Shown here piece by piece: positions 35,495 to 44,232 of a DNA stretch of 64,000 nt. Below the pieces are notes generated by a model. It saw only the letters and a list, made by a program, of their open reading frames with translations. It ran no database searches and had not been told where the DNA came from. Made by a program: the position numbers and the translations under genes. Source of the stretch: Streptomyces sp. R21 (GTDB lineage Bacteria > Actinomycetota > Actinomycetes > Streptomycetales > Streptomycetaceae). Each line of letters opens with the position of its first letter. Position 1 is the stretch's first letter. The stretch is taken from positions 1,984,001 through 2,048,000 of the forward strand of contig NZ_CP163435.1 of the NCBI RefSeq assembly GCF_041051975.1, read 5' to 3'.

Positions 35495-36926
35495 TCATCC
35501 GAGTCCGGCCAGGCCGAGGAGCAGGGATTTCACTTCGGTGGCCGCGACGCGGCCGTCCACAGCGCGGGGGGTGGAGCAGATGATGAGCGGACCTTCGTCG
35601 TCGCTCAGGGGAAGGCGGCCGTGGCTGCCGCGAATAGGTGAGGGATCCAGCGGCACGACCGCCATGCGGTAGCGCATGCCGAGCTTCTTACGGGCGAGGG
35701 CGACGGCCGCCCTGACCTTGACGTAGGGGTCGAGGGGATCCATGAACAGCTCGACCGGGTCGTATCCGGGTTTGCGGTGGATCTCGACGAGTCGCGCGAA
35801 GTCGGGGGCGCGGTCGTCGTCGAGCCAGTAGTAGTACGTGAACCAGGCGTCCGGCTCTGCGACGGCGACGAGTTCGCCGGAGCGCGGGTGGTCGAGATGG
35901 TGGGTCTTCTTGCCCTCGTCGTCGAGGAGTTGGTCGATGCCGGGCAGCTCGGCGAGCGCCGCCTTCGTAGCCGCCAGGTCTTCTGACCGTCGCACGTAGA
36001 CGTGGGCGATCTGATGGTCGGCGACCGCGAAAGCGCGTGACGCCATCGGGTCGAGGTACTCCATGCCGTCCTGCGTGTGCACTTCGAGGAGGCCGGCGCG
36101 GCGCAGGGCGCGGTTGATGTCGACGGGGCGGTCGGCTCGGGTGATGCCGTATCTCGGAGAGGGCTACGACGGTACGGCCTTCCCCCTTCGCGTCGTCGAG
36201 CAGCGGGGCCAGGGCCGTGTCGAGGTCGGCGGCGGCCCGCAGGGAGCGTGGGTCGTCGGGGCCGAAGCGCTGCAGGTCGTAGTCGAGGTGAGGGAGGTAG
36301 CAGAGGGTCAGGTCGGGGTGGCGGGTGTGGTTGATGTGACGGGTCGCGTCGATGATCCATCGGCTGGAGACGAGGTCGGCGCCGGGCCCCCAGAAGTGGA
36401 AGAGCGGGAACGTGCCGAGTTTCTCGGTGAGTTCGTCGTGCAGGGCCGGGGGCCGGGTGTAGCAGTCGGGTTCCTTGCGGCCGTCGGCGTAGTAGACGGG
36501 ACGGGGAGTGACGGTGATGTCGGTGTCGGCGCCCATGGCGTACCACCAGCAGATATTGGCGACGGTGTAGCCGGGGTGCGCGCGCCGGGCGGCATCCCAC
36601 AGTTTGTCGCCGGCCACCAGGCCGTTGTGCTGGCGCCACAGCAGTACGTCGCCGAGCTCGCGGAAGTACCAGCCGTTGCCGACGATGCCGTGCTCGGACG
36701 GGTGGGTGCCGGTGAGGAAGGTCGACTGGGCGGCGCAGGTGACGGCGGGCAGGACGGTGCCGAGGTGAGCGCGGGAGCCGGTCTGGCCGAGGGCTTTGAG
36801 GCGGGGCATGTGGTCGAGGAGACGGGGGGTGAGGCCGACGACGTCCAGGACGAGGAGAGGGGTGGGGCGGCCGGCTGGTGTCGGCGGTGCGCTCGGCAGC
36901 GGCGCGGGGCTGATGGGGGCGCTCAT
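35495..36926 (-). pseudogene. eboF: Ebo-type phosphodiesterase/nucleotide pyrophosphatase with one-base frameshift
   Basis: The reading frame from ATG 36926 encodes an alkaline-phosphatase-superfamily phosphodiesterase: LLVLDVVGLT with a metal Asp, the nucleophile Thr in PAVTCAAQSTFLTGTHPSEHGI, and HLDYDLQRFGPDDPR. After VVALSE it leaves frame. Removing one T on the plus strand near 36152 restores YGITRADRPVDINRALRRAG and joins the second half (SRAFAVADHQIAHVYV) to the stop at 35495, about 476 aa in all. The start overlaps the eboE stop (ATGA). Either a recent mutation or an assembly error; codon use is intact on both sides. Confidence 0.85.
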
Positions 36927-38092
36927 GGGAGTTCCTTCAGGCCGAGGTCCGTCAGGAGGTCGCGGGCGAGGGTGAGCTCGGCGGCGATGCCGTCGACGAG
37001 CTGGGCGCGGGCGCGCGGGCGCAGCTCGGGAGGGAGGGCCTGCCAGGTGTAGGTCTCGACCTCCAGATGGTGGGTGAGCGGGTGCGGCCCGCCGACGAGC
37101 CGGGTCAGGGCGGCCTGGAGGACCGGGAGGGTGGAAGCGAGGGGAGTCGCGGGGGCGGCGTGCAGCGGGACGTGAAAGTGGGCGCGCCAGGGGCGGGCGT
37201 CGGGCAGAGCGTCGCCCTGGAGTGCCTCGCCCAGGTCGTCGGTGCCGCGTAGGCCGGCGGCGGTGGCTGTGCGGGTCTGGTGCAGGAAGCGGGGTTCGTC
37301 GAAGGCGGCGAGGGCCGCGCGGACTTCGGGGAGATGGGGGTGTTCGGCGTGCAGGGCAGCTGAGAGCTGGGACTTGACCACGGGGACGCGGGCGCGGGCG
37401 AGCGCGTCCAGGGCGGAGTGCGGATCTTCGAAGGAGGTGGCGAGGTGGCAGGTGTCGACGCAGATGCCGATGCGTTCGTGGCCGATCGCGGTGAGCGGGG
37501 CGAGGGCGTCCCGCGTGGTCTCGACGGTGCAGCCAGGTTCCGGTTCCAGACCGATACGGATGGAGCGGCCGGTCAACTCCTGCAGGGCGTCGAGGCGTTC
37601 GCCGAGGGTTACGAGGGCGGTGCGGGCGGTCTTGGCACGCTCCTCGGTGTGCGCGGTGCGCCAGGCCAGCGGCAGGGTGGAGATGCTGCCTTCGGTGACG
37701 TCCTCGGGCAGGAGTTGGGCGAGGACGCGGGCCAGGGCGGTGGTGTGGTCGAGCCGCTCGGGGTCGGCCCAGTCCGGCTTGTACACCCGGTACTTGACCA
37801 CTTCGGAGCCGAAGCCCTCATAGGGGAAGCCGTTGAGGGTGACGACTTCGAGGCCGCGGCGGTCGAGTTCGGTACGCAGGCCGCGCAGGGCGGACGGGTC
37901 GGTGACGAGGGCGCGCGCGGCGTCCTTGGCCAGCCACAGGCCGATGCCGAGACGGTCACGGCCGAGTCGTCTGCGCACGGGTTCGCAGTGGTCACGGAGT
38001 TGGGCGAGGACGCCGTCGAGGGTCTCAGCGGGATGGACGTTGGTGCAGTAGGCGAGGTGGACGGTGGAACCGTCGGGGTGCCGGAAGCGCAT
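36923..38092 (-). CDS. eboE: EboE-like metabolite traffic protein (TIM barrel)
   Basis: The 389-aa protein opens HLAYCTNVHPAETLDGVLAQL, then WLAKDAARAL, LEVVTLNGFPYEGFGSEVVKYRVYKPDW and IGLEPEPGC with ICVDTCHLAT, the pattern of EboE family proteins related to sugar-phosphate isomerases. Ebo proteins are proposed to help traffic or mature a prenylated or sugar-derived metabolite, for example in scytonemin-producing cyanobacteria; the chemistry is unproven. It lies 3 bases after the TatD hydrolase and overlaps eboF, so it is inside one long minus-strand operon. Confidence 0.88.
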   Translation of the reverse strand: MRFRHPDGSTVHLAYCTNVHPAETLDGVLAQLRDHCEPVRRRLGRDRLGIGLWLAKDAARALVTDPSALRGLRTELDRRGLEVVTLNGFPYEGFGSEVVKYRVYKPDWADPERLDHTTALARVLAQLLPEDVTEGSISTLPLAWRTAHTEERAKTARTALVTLGERLDALQELTGRSIRIGLEPEPGCTVETTRDALAPLTAIGHERIGICVDTCHLATSFEDPHSALDALARARVPVVKSQLSAALHAEHPHLPEVRAALAAFDEPRFLHQTRTATAAGLRGTDDLGEALQGDALPDARPWRAHFHVPLHAAPATPLASTLPVLQAALTRLVGGPHPLTHHLEVETYTWQALPPELRPRARAQLVDGIAAELTLARDLLTDLGLKELP

Positions 38093-38095
38093 CGC

Positions 38096-38950
38096 TCACT
38101 CCCCGCCGCGCAGGATGGAGTTGCCCTCGTGGGTGGCGGGTGCGGAGGTGACGGCGGTGTTGAGGTTGAGGCGGCCGCTGAGGGCGTAGAAGGCGACGGG
38201 GTTACGCCACAGCACCTGGTCGACGGCGTCCTCGGTGAACCCTGCCGCCAGCAGGGCATCCCCGACAGCGCGGGTCTTGAGGGGGTCGCTTCTGCCCCAG
38301 TCCGCCGCCGAGTTCACCAGCACCCGCTCGGGACCGTAGGTCTGCAGGACGGCGACCATCCGTTCCTCGTCCATCTTGGTGTCCGGGTAGACGGAAAAGC
38401 CCAGCCAGCAGCCGCTGTCCTTGGCCTCCTTGACGGTGGTCTCGTTCAAATGGTCGACCAGCACGCGGCCCGCGGGCAGGGCGGATTCACGGACCACGTC
38501 CAGGGTGCGGCGCAGCCCGGCCAGCTTGTCGCGGTGCGGGGTGTGCACCAGGGCCGGCAGGCCGTGCTCGGCGGCCAGCTGCAGCTGGGCGGCCAGCGCG
38601 GTGTCCTCGGCCGGCGTCATCGCGTCGTAGCCGATCTCCCCCACCGCGACGACCTGGTCCTTGACCAGATAGCGGGGCAGGTGGTCCAGCACCGGCACAC
38701 AGCGCGGGTCGTTGGCCTCCTTGGGATTGAGAGCCAGCGTGCAGTGATGGGCGATGCCGTACTGCGCGGCACGGAAGGGCTCCCAGCCCAGCAGCGAATC
38801 AAAGTAGTCCAGGAAGGAGGCGGCCGAGGTGCGCGGCTGGCCCAGCCAGAACGCCGGCTCGACCACAGCCCGCACACCCGCCGCATACATGGCCTGGTAG
38901 TCGTCGGTGGTCCGGGACGTCATATGGATGTGCGGGTCGAAGATGCGCAT
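38096..38950 (-). CDS. eboB: TatD-family metal-dependent hydrolase (EboB-like)
   Basis: The 284-aa amidohydrolase-superfamily protein has the metal ligands of TatD enzymes: DPHIHM, GEIGYD, LVHTPH, VDHLNE and NSAADWG. In Ebo clusters a TatD-type hydrolase is standard (EboB). I chose ATG 38950, which overlaps the eboA stop (TGATG), with AGGAG five bases upstream; ATG 38956 is weaker. The substrate is unknown; other TatD proteins act on DNA or D-aminoacyl-tRNA. Confidence 0.88.
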   Translation of the reverse strand: MRIFDPHIHMTSRTTDDYQAMYAAGVRAVVEPAFWLGQPRTSAASFLDYFDSLLGWEPFRAAQYGIAHHCTLALNPKEANDPRCVPVLDHLPRYLVKDQVVAVGEIGYDAMTPAEDTALAAQLQLAAEHGLPALVHTPHRDKLAGLRRTLDVVRESALPAGRVLVDHLNETTVKEAKDSGCWLGFSVYPDTKMDEERMVAVLQTYGPERVLVNSAADWGRSDPLKTRAVGDALLAAGFTEDAVDQVLWRNPVAFYALSGRLNLNTAVTSAPATHEGNSILRGGE

Positions 38951-39702
38951 CAGCACTCCTTGCCGGACGTGGCGGGCCTGTCGGACGAAGTGGCGGCCGG
39001 TGCGGTCAGGGCCAGGACGCGGTACAGGTCCTCGGGCACGGGACGGCCCGCGGCGCTGCGTTCGTCGGCGTAGTCGCCGAGCATGCGGGCGAGTTCACTG
39101 TCGGCGCGGGCGCGTCGGGGCAGCTCGGCCACGGCGTCGACGGGGACGCCGGTGAACAGGCACTTGAGGACGGCGTGCCGCCAGGGGTGGGCGTCCAGGT
39201 GCTGGGCGGCGTATGGGCCGACGGCGGCGGCGACGAGCCGGGTGTCGTTGGTGCGGAGGGCGTCCTCGACGAGGGGCAGGGCGTCGGGGCCGGGTACCAG
39301 GTGGGGCAACGCATGCAGGACGGCCCGGCGTTCCGCCGCGGTGCCCTGGCGGTACACGCGGGCGAGGGTGTCCGGCTCGGCGCGGGCCGCGTGCAGGAGG
39401 AGGACACGGGCGGCGTCGGCGTGCTCGGGGCCGCACCGCCGACCGGCCTCGGCGATCCGTAGCTCCCAGGCGGAGATGGGACCGCGGGTGCCCGGGCGGT
39501 CGGCGGCCTCGTCGAGGGCCTGTTCGAGCCAGGTGCGGGCGGCTGCGTCGAGCCGGTTGGTGAGGTGGGCGTGCAGGGCGGAGAGACCGGGCGGAGTGCT
39601 CTCGTCGGCTCGATCGCCGTGGGTGTGGTTGCCGTCGGTGCGATTGCCGTGAGTGCGGTCGGCGTCGGTGCGGTTGTCGGCGGTGCGGTGGAGGTGGTTC
39701 AT
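38950..39702 (-). CDS. eboA: EboA-like protein with His/Asp/Arg-rich N-terminal repeats
   Basis: The 250-aa helical protein fits the EboA family (LDAAARTWLEQALDEAADR, DTRLVAAAVGPYAAQHLDAHPWRHAVLKCLF). Its first 35 residues are a degenerate repeat of (N/D)RT(D/H)G(N/D) units rich in His, Asp and Arg, which may bind metal or be a disordered tail. The DNA there is a near-tandem repeat. It overlaps the preceding TIM-barrel gene and the TatD gene by a few bases. The function of EboA is not known. Confidence 0.82.
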   Translation of the reverse strand: MNHLHRTADNRTDADRTHGNRTDGNHTHGDRADESTPPGLSALHAHLTNRLDAAARTWLEQALDEAADRPGTRGPISAWELRIAEAGRRCGPEHADAARVLLLHAARAEPDTLARVYRQGTAAERRAVLHALPHLVPGPDALPLVEDALRTNDTRLVAAAVGPYAAQHLDAHPWRHAVLKCLFTGVPVDAVAELPRRARADSELARMLGDYADERSAAGRPVPEDLYRVLALTAPAATSSDRPATSGKEC

Positions 39703-40640
39703 GGGGTTCTCCCTTTGGCGGCGTGGGGGATCGCCCCTGCCGCTCGGTGGAGGAAGGAGAGCGAGTGTTCGGCGAAGTGGGGGCCCGCGTGGGAGTGGCG
39801 GGGCAGTTCCACAACGGTCAGGGCCCGGTAGCCGGTCTCGGCCAGGGCGTGCAGGACGGGCGGGAAGTCGATCTCCCCGTCCCCGAACGGGAGGTGTTCA
39901 TGGACGCCGCGGCGCATGTCCTCGATCTGCACGTGCCGCAGCCAGGGCGCGGCGGCACGTACGCAGTCGGCGAGAGGGAGGGGTTCCAGGCACTGGCAGT
40001 GCCCGATGTCCAGGGTCAGGCCGAGTGCGTCCGGGCTGCCGAGGCGCTCCCGCAGGCGGTGGAAGTCGGCGAGCGTACCGAGCAGGTGCCCAGGTTCGGG
40101 TTCGACGGCGAGGGGGATGCCTTCGGCGGTGGCTGCCTCCAGTACCGGGGTGAGTGCCTCGGCCAGGCGCTTCCACGCGGTGTCGTCGTCCGTGCCGGGC
40201 GGGGTCACCCCGCTGAAGCAGTGCACGGCATGGGCGCCGAGGTCCGCGGCGACGCGCACGGCTCGGGTCAGCAGGTCCATGCGCCGGGCGCGGTCGTCCG
40301 GGTCCGGGTCGAGGAGCGAGGGGCCGTGCTTGCGGCGCGGGTCGAGGACATAGCGGGCGCCGGTCTCCACGGTCACGCCGAGGCCGAGGGCGTCCAGCCT
40401 GCGGGCCACCTGCCGCGTGCGGGCGACGAGGTCCGGGGCGAGCGGGTCGAGGTGCATGTGGTCGAGGGTCAAACCGACGCCGTCGTAGCCGAGGTCGGCG
40501 AGGAAGGAGAGGGCGTCGGGCAGGCGGAGGTCGGTGAGGCCGTTGGTGCCGTAACCGAAGCGCAGGGAGCAAGGGGTCTGGTTGGTCTCACGGTCGACGG
40601 TCCCGCCGAGACTCGGGACGGAGTCGGGCGCGGGGCTCAT
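39699..40640 (-). CDS. Sugar phosphate isomerase/epimerase (TIM barrel)
   Basis: The 313-aa protein is an AP-endonuclease-2-like barrel: RFGYGTNGLTDLRLPDALSFL, YDGVGLTLDHMH, PLAVEPEPGHLLG with a metal Glu, LTLDIGHCQ and HVQIEDMRRGVHEHLPFGDGE. Such enzymes shift keto/aldo sugars or inositols. It is not part of the minimal six-gene Ebo set as I recall it, and together with the inositol-phosphate synthase it may extend the pathway toward an inositol or inosose product. It overlaps both neighbours by four bases. Confidence 0.85.
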   Translation of the reverse strand: MSPAPDSVPSLGGTVDRETNQTPCSLRFGYGTNGLTDLRLPDALSFLADLGYDGVGLTLDHMHLDPLAPDLVARTRQVARRLDALGLGVTVETGARYVLDPRRKHGPSLLDPDPDDRARRMDLLTRAVRVAADLGAHAVHCFSGVTPPGTDDDTAWKRLAEALTPVLEAATAEGIPLAVEPEPGHLLGTLADFHRLRERLGSPDALGLTLDIGHCQCLEPLPLADCVRAAAPWLRHVQIEDMRRGVHEHLPFGDGEIDFPPVLHALAETGYRALTVVELPRHSHAGPHFAEHSLSFLHRAAGAIPHAAKGRTP

Positions 40641-41554
40641 GTCACGCTCACCTTCCTCGCGAAGCTGCGGGCCGCCGGGGCGAGGGCGGCCGTGAGCAGC
40701 GCGGTGGCGGGGGCGCCGGAGCGGGCGGCGAGGGCCGCCTGGAGGGGGATCAGGGCGCGGATGCCTGCGCCGACAGCGCGTTGGGTGAGTGGGGGTGACG
40801 GGTTCAGGGCGGCGTGGAAGTAGGGGCGGGCGACGGTTGCGGCGTAGGCCGCGGCGAGGGCCACGGGCAAGGTGGCTGCGGCACTGTGGGGGCCGGTCCC
40901 ACGGGGCGTCAGCAGCCGGGTCAGCAGTCCGGTCGTGCCCAGGGCCGCCAAGGGGGCCAGGGATGATCCGCCCCGGGTCTCCTGGCGGGAGACGGCCGTC
41001 ACCGCGAGGGTGTGGGTGGCGAGGAGTGCGGCGGAGGGGAGGGCTTCGCGGGTGCGGCCGGAGGTTGCCGCGGCGCCCAGGAGCAGGTCGAGTCCTCTGG
41101 CCGTGCCCATCGCCACCGGGCCTCCGGCGGTGTGTTTCAGGGCGAGGTCGTACGCCCAGACTGTTGCCGCGAGGGGAACAGCGACCGCGATTGCGGGGCC
41201 GCCGGCGCGGGCGGCGAGTGCCAGACCGGCCGTGGTGAGGACGCCGGCTGCGGTGAGGGCCGCAGTCGGAGCGATGCGGCCGGAGGGGAGGGGGCGGTGC
41301 GGGCGGTCCACGGTGTCCTCCTCGCGGTCCGCCCAGTCGTTGAGGGCCATGCCCGCCTCGTACAGACAGAGGGAGGAGCCGACTGCGAGAAGGGTTCGGG
41401 TGTTGGGGCGGGTCGCGACTGCGGCCGCGCCGGCGAGTGTGTCGCCGGGGACGGTGAACAGGGCCGGTAGGCGCAGGAGTTCCGCCCAGGCACGCAGAGC
41501 GGCATGAGGCGTCCCGTCCGCTCGGGGGCTCACCGGCCGTTCTCGTCGGCTCAT
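40637..41554 (-). CDS. eboC: UbiA-family prenyltransferase (EboC-like)
   Basis: The 305-aa membrane protein has 7-9 hydrophobic helices and the first UbiA Asp motif NDWADREEDTVDRPHRPLPSG, which binds the Mg-prenyl diphosphate; the second motif is weak. UbiA enzymes prenylate aromatic or polar acceptors in the membrane. In Ebo clusters this is EboC. ATG 41554 overlaps the stop of the inositol-phosphate synthase (ATGA), which suggests that the acceptor could be an inositol or cyclitol derivative. Confidence 0.88.
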   Translation of the reverse strand: MSRRERPVSPRADGTPHAALRAWAELLRLPALFTVPGDTLAGAAAVATRPNTRTLLAVGSSLCLYEAGMALNDWADREEDTVDRPHRPLPSGRIAPTAALTAAGVLTTAGLALAARAGGPAIAVAVPLAATVWAYDLALKHTAGGPVAMGTARGLDLLLGAAATSGRTREALPSAALLATHTLAVTAVSRQETRGGSSLAPLAALGTTGLLTRLLTPRGTGPHSAAATLPVALAAAYAATVARPYFHAALNPSPPLTQRAVGAGIRALIPLQAALAARSGAPATALLTAALAPAARSFARKVSVT

Positions 41555-42675
41555 CGGTCGCTCCCCCGTAGCCGCTGCGCGAAGCCGACGAGCGCCGCGT
41601 ACTGCTCCCCCAGTGCCGAAGGTCCGTCGCCCACCGGGTCCTTGAAGTAGAAGCAGAGTTCGCTCAACGGCCCGGTGAGGCCTGCCTCGTGAGCGCGAGC
41701 GGTCAGACGCGCCAGGTCGAGGACCAGGGGCGCGGCGAGGGAGGAGTCGCAACCCTGCCAGGTGGTCTGGAGGATCATGCGGGTGCCGAGGAAGCCGTCG
41801 AAGGCGATGTGGTCCCAGGCCGTCTTCCAGTCGCCGAGGGCGGGGACGTCGTCGATGTGGACCTCGCCCTCGGGAGTCGTGCCGAGGGTGTCGGCGAGGA
41901 CGCGCTCCTTGCCGGCGTTCTTCGCGGCCGCGGCGGCCGGGTCGGCGAGGGAGGCACCGTCGCCGCCGCCCAGCAGGTTGACGCCGGACCAGGCGCGCAC
42001 GGCCAGGGCGCGTTGCGTGAACATCGGGCCCAGGACCGAGCGCAGCAGCGTCTGCCCCGTCTTGCCGTCACGTCCCGCGTACGGCAGTCCGCTCGCCGCC
42101 GCCGACGAGGCCAGCGCCGGGTGGTGCAGACCGGTCGACGGGGTGAAGTTCACGTATGGGCAGCCCGCGCGCAGGGCGGCCGCCGCGTAGAGGGAGCTGG
42201 CGGGGAGTTCGGTGCCGGTGGGCGCCGGTTCGGTGGAGGCGACGTTGACCACCACCGCGCGCTCCAGACCGCACCGTCGTACGAAGTCCTGGAGGTCGGC
42301 GGCGAAGGCGTCGATCAGCTCCTCCGTGTCGCGGGTGTCGCCGGGGGCCGGGCCGCCCGGTCTGATCTCCCGGTCGGCGGCGGCGAGTTCGGCGAATACG
42401 GCGGAGGGCAGGCCGGGGGGCAGAACGCCGCCGGCCGCCAGTGCCTCGGCACGCTTGGGCAGGGGGCAGTCCACGGTGTCGTGGCCGCCGAAGACGAGGG
42501 ACGGCAGGGCCGGCAGGCCGCAGTCGGCGAACGCCGGTGTCTCGGTGACCATGCCCGTGGGCGGGTGCAGCCCCGCGGTCACGGCGGCGCAGCCCGCGAC
42601 GGCGGTGGTGGCGACGGAGCCGCGCGCTCCGATCAGCCACACTCCCACACGAGGTTCGGAAGGGGACACGGACAT
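41551..42675 (-). CDS. Inositol-3-phosphate synthase family protein heading the Ebo operon
   Basis: MIPS converts glucose-6-phosphate to 1D-myo-inositol-3-phosphate with NAD+. The 374-aa protein has VGVWLIGARGSVATT (NAD site), VVNVASTEPAP, YAGRDGKTGQTLLRSVLGP and SGVNLLGGGDGASLADP (classically WNxLGNxDG), so two catalytic-loop positions deviate. The typical bacterial mycothiol-linked enzyme is about 360 aa, so length is normal. It takes the place of the sugar-phosphate cyclase EboD in other Ebo operons and is the first gene of this one, with an 18-bp repeat array upstream and AGGAGG 8 bases before ATG 42675. Confidence 0.85.
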   Translation of the reverse strand: MSVSPSEPRVGVWLIGARGSVATTAVAGCAAVTAGLHPPTGMVTETPAFADCGLPALPSLVFGGHDTVDCPLPKRAEALAAGGVLPPGLPSAVFAELAAADREIRPGGPAPGDTRDTEELIDAFAADLQDFVRRCGLERAVVVNVASTEPAPTGTELPASSLYAAAALRAGCPYVNFTPSTGLHHPALASSAAASGLPYAGRDGKTGQTLLRSVLGPMFTQRALAVRAWSGVNLLGGGDGASLADPAAAAAKNAGKERVLADTLGTTPEGEVHIDDVPALGDWKTAWDHIAFDGFLGTRMILQTTWQGCDSSLAAPLVLDLARLTARAHEAGLTGPLSELCFYFKDPVGDGPSALGEQYAALVGFAQRLRGSDR

Positions 42676-42688
42676 GGGCAGCCTCCTT

Positions 42689-42814
42689 GTCGTTCGTCAG
42701 CCACGAAGCACTCTCCAGGCGCCAAGCACTCGTCAGGCACCAAGCAGTCGTCAGATACGGAGCGTTGGACAGGTACGGGGCGCTCGTCAGGTACGGAGAA
42801 TTCGTCGGCCCCGG
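42689..42814. repeat. Seven degenerate 18-bp tandem repeats upstream of the Ebo operon
   Basis: Consecutive 18-mers read, on the plus strand, AGCACTCGTCAGGCACCA, AGCAGTCGTCAGATACGG, AGCGTTGGACAGGTACGG, GGCGCTCGTCAGGTACGG and related units, seven in all with no gaps. CGTCAG and GTACGG are the best-kept parts. They fill the leader of the inositol-phosphate synthase gene right up to its ribosome site. Confidence 0.75.
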
Positions 42815-42829
42815 AGAAGCGGGGGGGGA

Positions 42830-42863
42830 CGGCGGGCGGGAGTACGGCGTCTCCCGCCCGCCG
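42830..42863 (-). terminator. Hairpin terminator after the ThuA-DUF1080 gene
   Basis: CGGCGGGCGGGAG and its exact complement form a 13-bp stem around an 8-base loop, 5 bases past the stop codon on the minus strand. It separates the sugar-oxidation operon from the Ebo operon. Confidence 0.75.
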
Positions 42864-42867
42864 CCGT

Positions 42868-44223
42868 TCAGTTGCCCGGCGCGGCGGAGCGCGCGGGCAG
42901 TTCCTTGATGCGAAGGTCGCGGAAGGACACCTGGTCGTCGGCTCCGTGGTTCTGGATGCCGAGGTGTCCGTCGCGCAGGCTCCGGGCCGGATCGGTGTTG
43001 GTGAAATCGTTGATCTTCACGCCGTTGAGCCAGACGCGGAGACGCTCGCCCTCCACGCGGATCTCGTACGTGTTCCACTCCCCCGGCGGGTTCAGCGCAC
43101 GGTCGCGCTTCTTGAGGTCGGCGGACTGGAAGCTGTACACGGCTCCGGTGGTGCGATCGGGGGCGTCGGTCGCGTCGATCTGGATCTCGTAGCCGTTGCT
43201 CACGGCCGACCACGGGTCGTCGGAGGCCGGAAAGCCCACGAACACACCGGAGTTGTCGTCGCCGTCCATCTTCCAGTCGAGCTTCAGCGAGTAGGAGGCG
43301 AAGCCCTTGTCGGCGTACCAGAGCATCCCCAGCCCGCCGTTCGACGTCAGCGTGCCGTCGTCGCTCAGCGAGAAGGAGCCGGGCCCCGCCTGCCGCCACG
43401 CCGACAGTGATTCCGGTGTGCCGTCGAAGAGCGGGCGGTACCCGTTCTCCGGGCGGCAGTCGGCCTGTGCGGCGCCGAAGGCGTAGCGGATTCCGCCCAA
43501 CAGGTGTTGCCGGAAGGCGGGTTCGGCGTAGGACTCCTTGGTGTGGCCGCCTCCGGTGTAGAAGGCGCGGCCGCCCTGGTAGGTCTGGCACCAGGCGATC
43601 GGGTGGTCGCCGTTCATGGTGCCGCCGGTGTATGACGTCTCATCGAGGGAGGCGAGGACGTGGGCTCTTTCCCGAGGGTTCGAGCGGTAGTTGTACCACT
43701 CGTCGGTGCGGTCCCAGGTTCGCGTCAGTCCCGAGGTCGCGGGGTGGGCGCGATCCTCGACGTTCACCGTGGCGGGCTGGATCGCCGGGTGCGACTGGAA
43801 GTAGGCGCCGGCGAGGCCGCCGTAGAACGCCCAGTCGTACTCGGTGTCGGCGGCGGCGTGGATACCGACGTAGCCGCCGCCGTGCCGGATGTAGCCCTCG
43901 AAGGCGGTCTGTTGAGCGGCGTCGAGGACGTCTCCCGTAGTGGAAAGGAAGACGACCGCGTCGTAGCGCCGCAGGTTCGCCGAGGTGAAGGCCGCCGCGT
44001 CCTCGGTCGCGTCGACCGTGAAGCCGCCCGTCTCACCGAGCTGCCGCAGTGCCGTGACACCGTCCGGGATGGAGTCGTGCCGGAAGCCGGCCGTCTTGGA
44101 GAGGACCAGCACCCGTTTCCCGGAGCCGTCGGACGGGTGCGACGCGGCGGGTCCCGAGACGCAGCCGAGGAGCAGGGCGGCCCCGGCAACTGCGCTTGCC
44201 ATGCGGGTGGTTGAACGCATCAC
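42868..44223 (-). CDS. Secreted ThuA-DUF1080 (3-keto-disaccharide hydrolase-like) lipoprotein
   Basis: The 451-aa product has a signal peptide with lipobox LLLGC, then a ThuA-like domain (VLVLSKTAGFRHDSIPDG, GGYVGIHAAADTEYDW, GRAFYTGGGHTKESY) and a C-terminal DUF1080/laminin-G-like domain (GYRPLFDGTPESLSAWRQ, DWKMDGDDNSGVFVGFP, RVWLNGVKINDF). DUF1080 enzymes are now linked to cleavage of 3-keto-glycosides. It lies 9 bases downstream of the glucose/sorbosone dehydrogenase-like gene, so an extracellular oxidise-then-cleave scheme is likely. The substrate is unproven. Confidence 0.85.
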   Translation of the reverse strand: MMRSTTRMASAVAGAALLLGCVSGPAASHPSDGSGKRVLVLSKTAGFRHDSIPDGVTALRQLGETGGFTVDATEDAAAFTSANLRRYDAVVFLSTTGDVLDAAQQTAFEGYIRHGGGYVGIHAAADTEYDWAFYGGLAGAYFQSHPAIQPATVNVEDRAHPATSGLTRTWDRTDEWYNYRSNPRERAHVLASLDETSYTGGTMNGDHPIAWCQTYQGGRAFYTGGGHTKESYAEPAFRQHLLGGIRYAFGAAQADCRPENGYRPLFDGTPESLSAWRQAGPGSFSLSDDGTLTSNGGLGMLWYADKGFASYSLKLDWKMDGDDNSGVFVGFPASDDPWSAVSNGYEIQIDATDAPDRTTGAVYSFQSADLKKRDRALNPPGEWNTYEIRVEGERLRVWLNGVKINDFTNTDPARSLRDGHLGIQNHGADDQVSFRDLRIKELPARSAAPGN

Positions 44224-44232
44224 ACACCTCCC

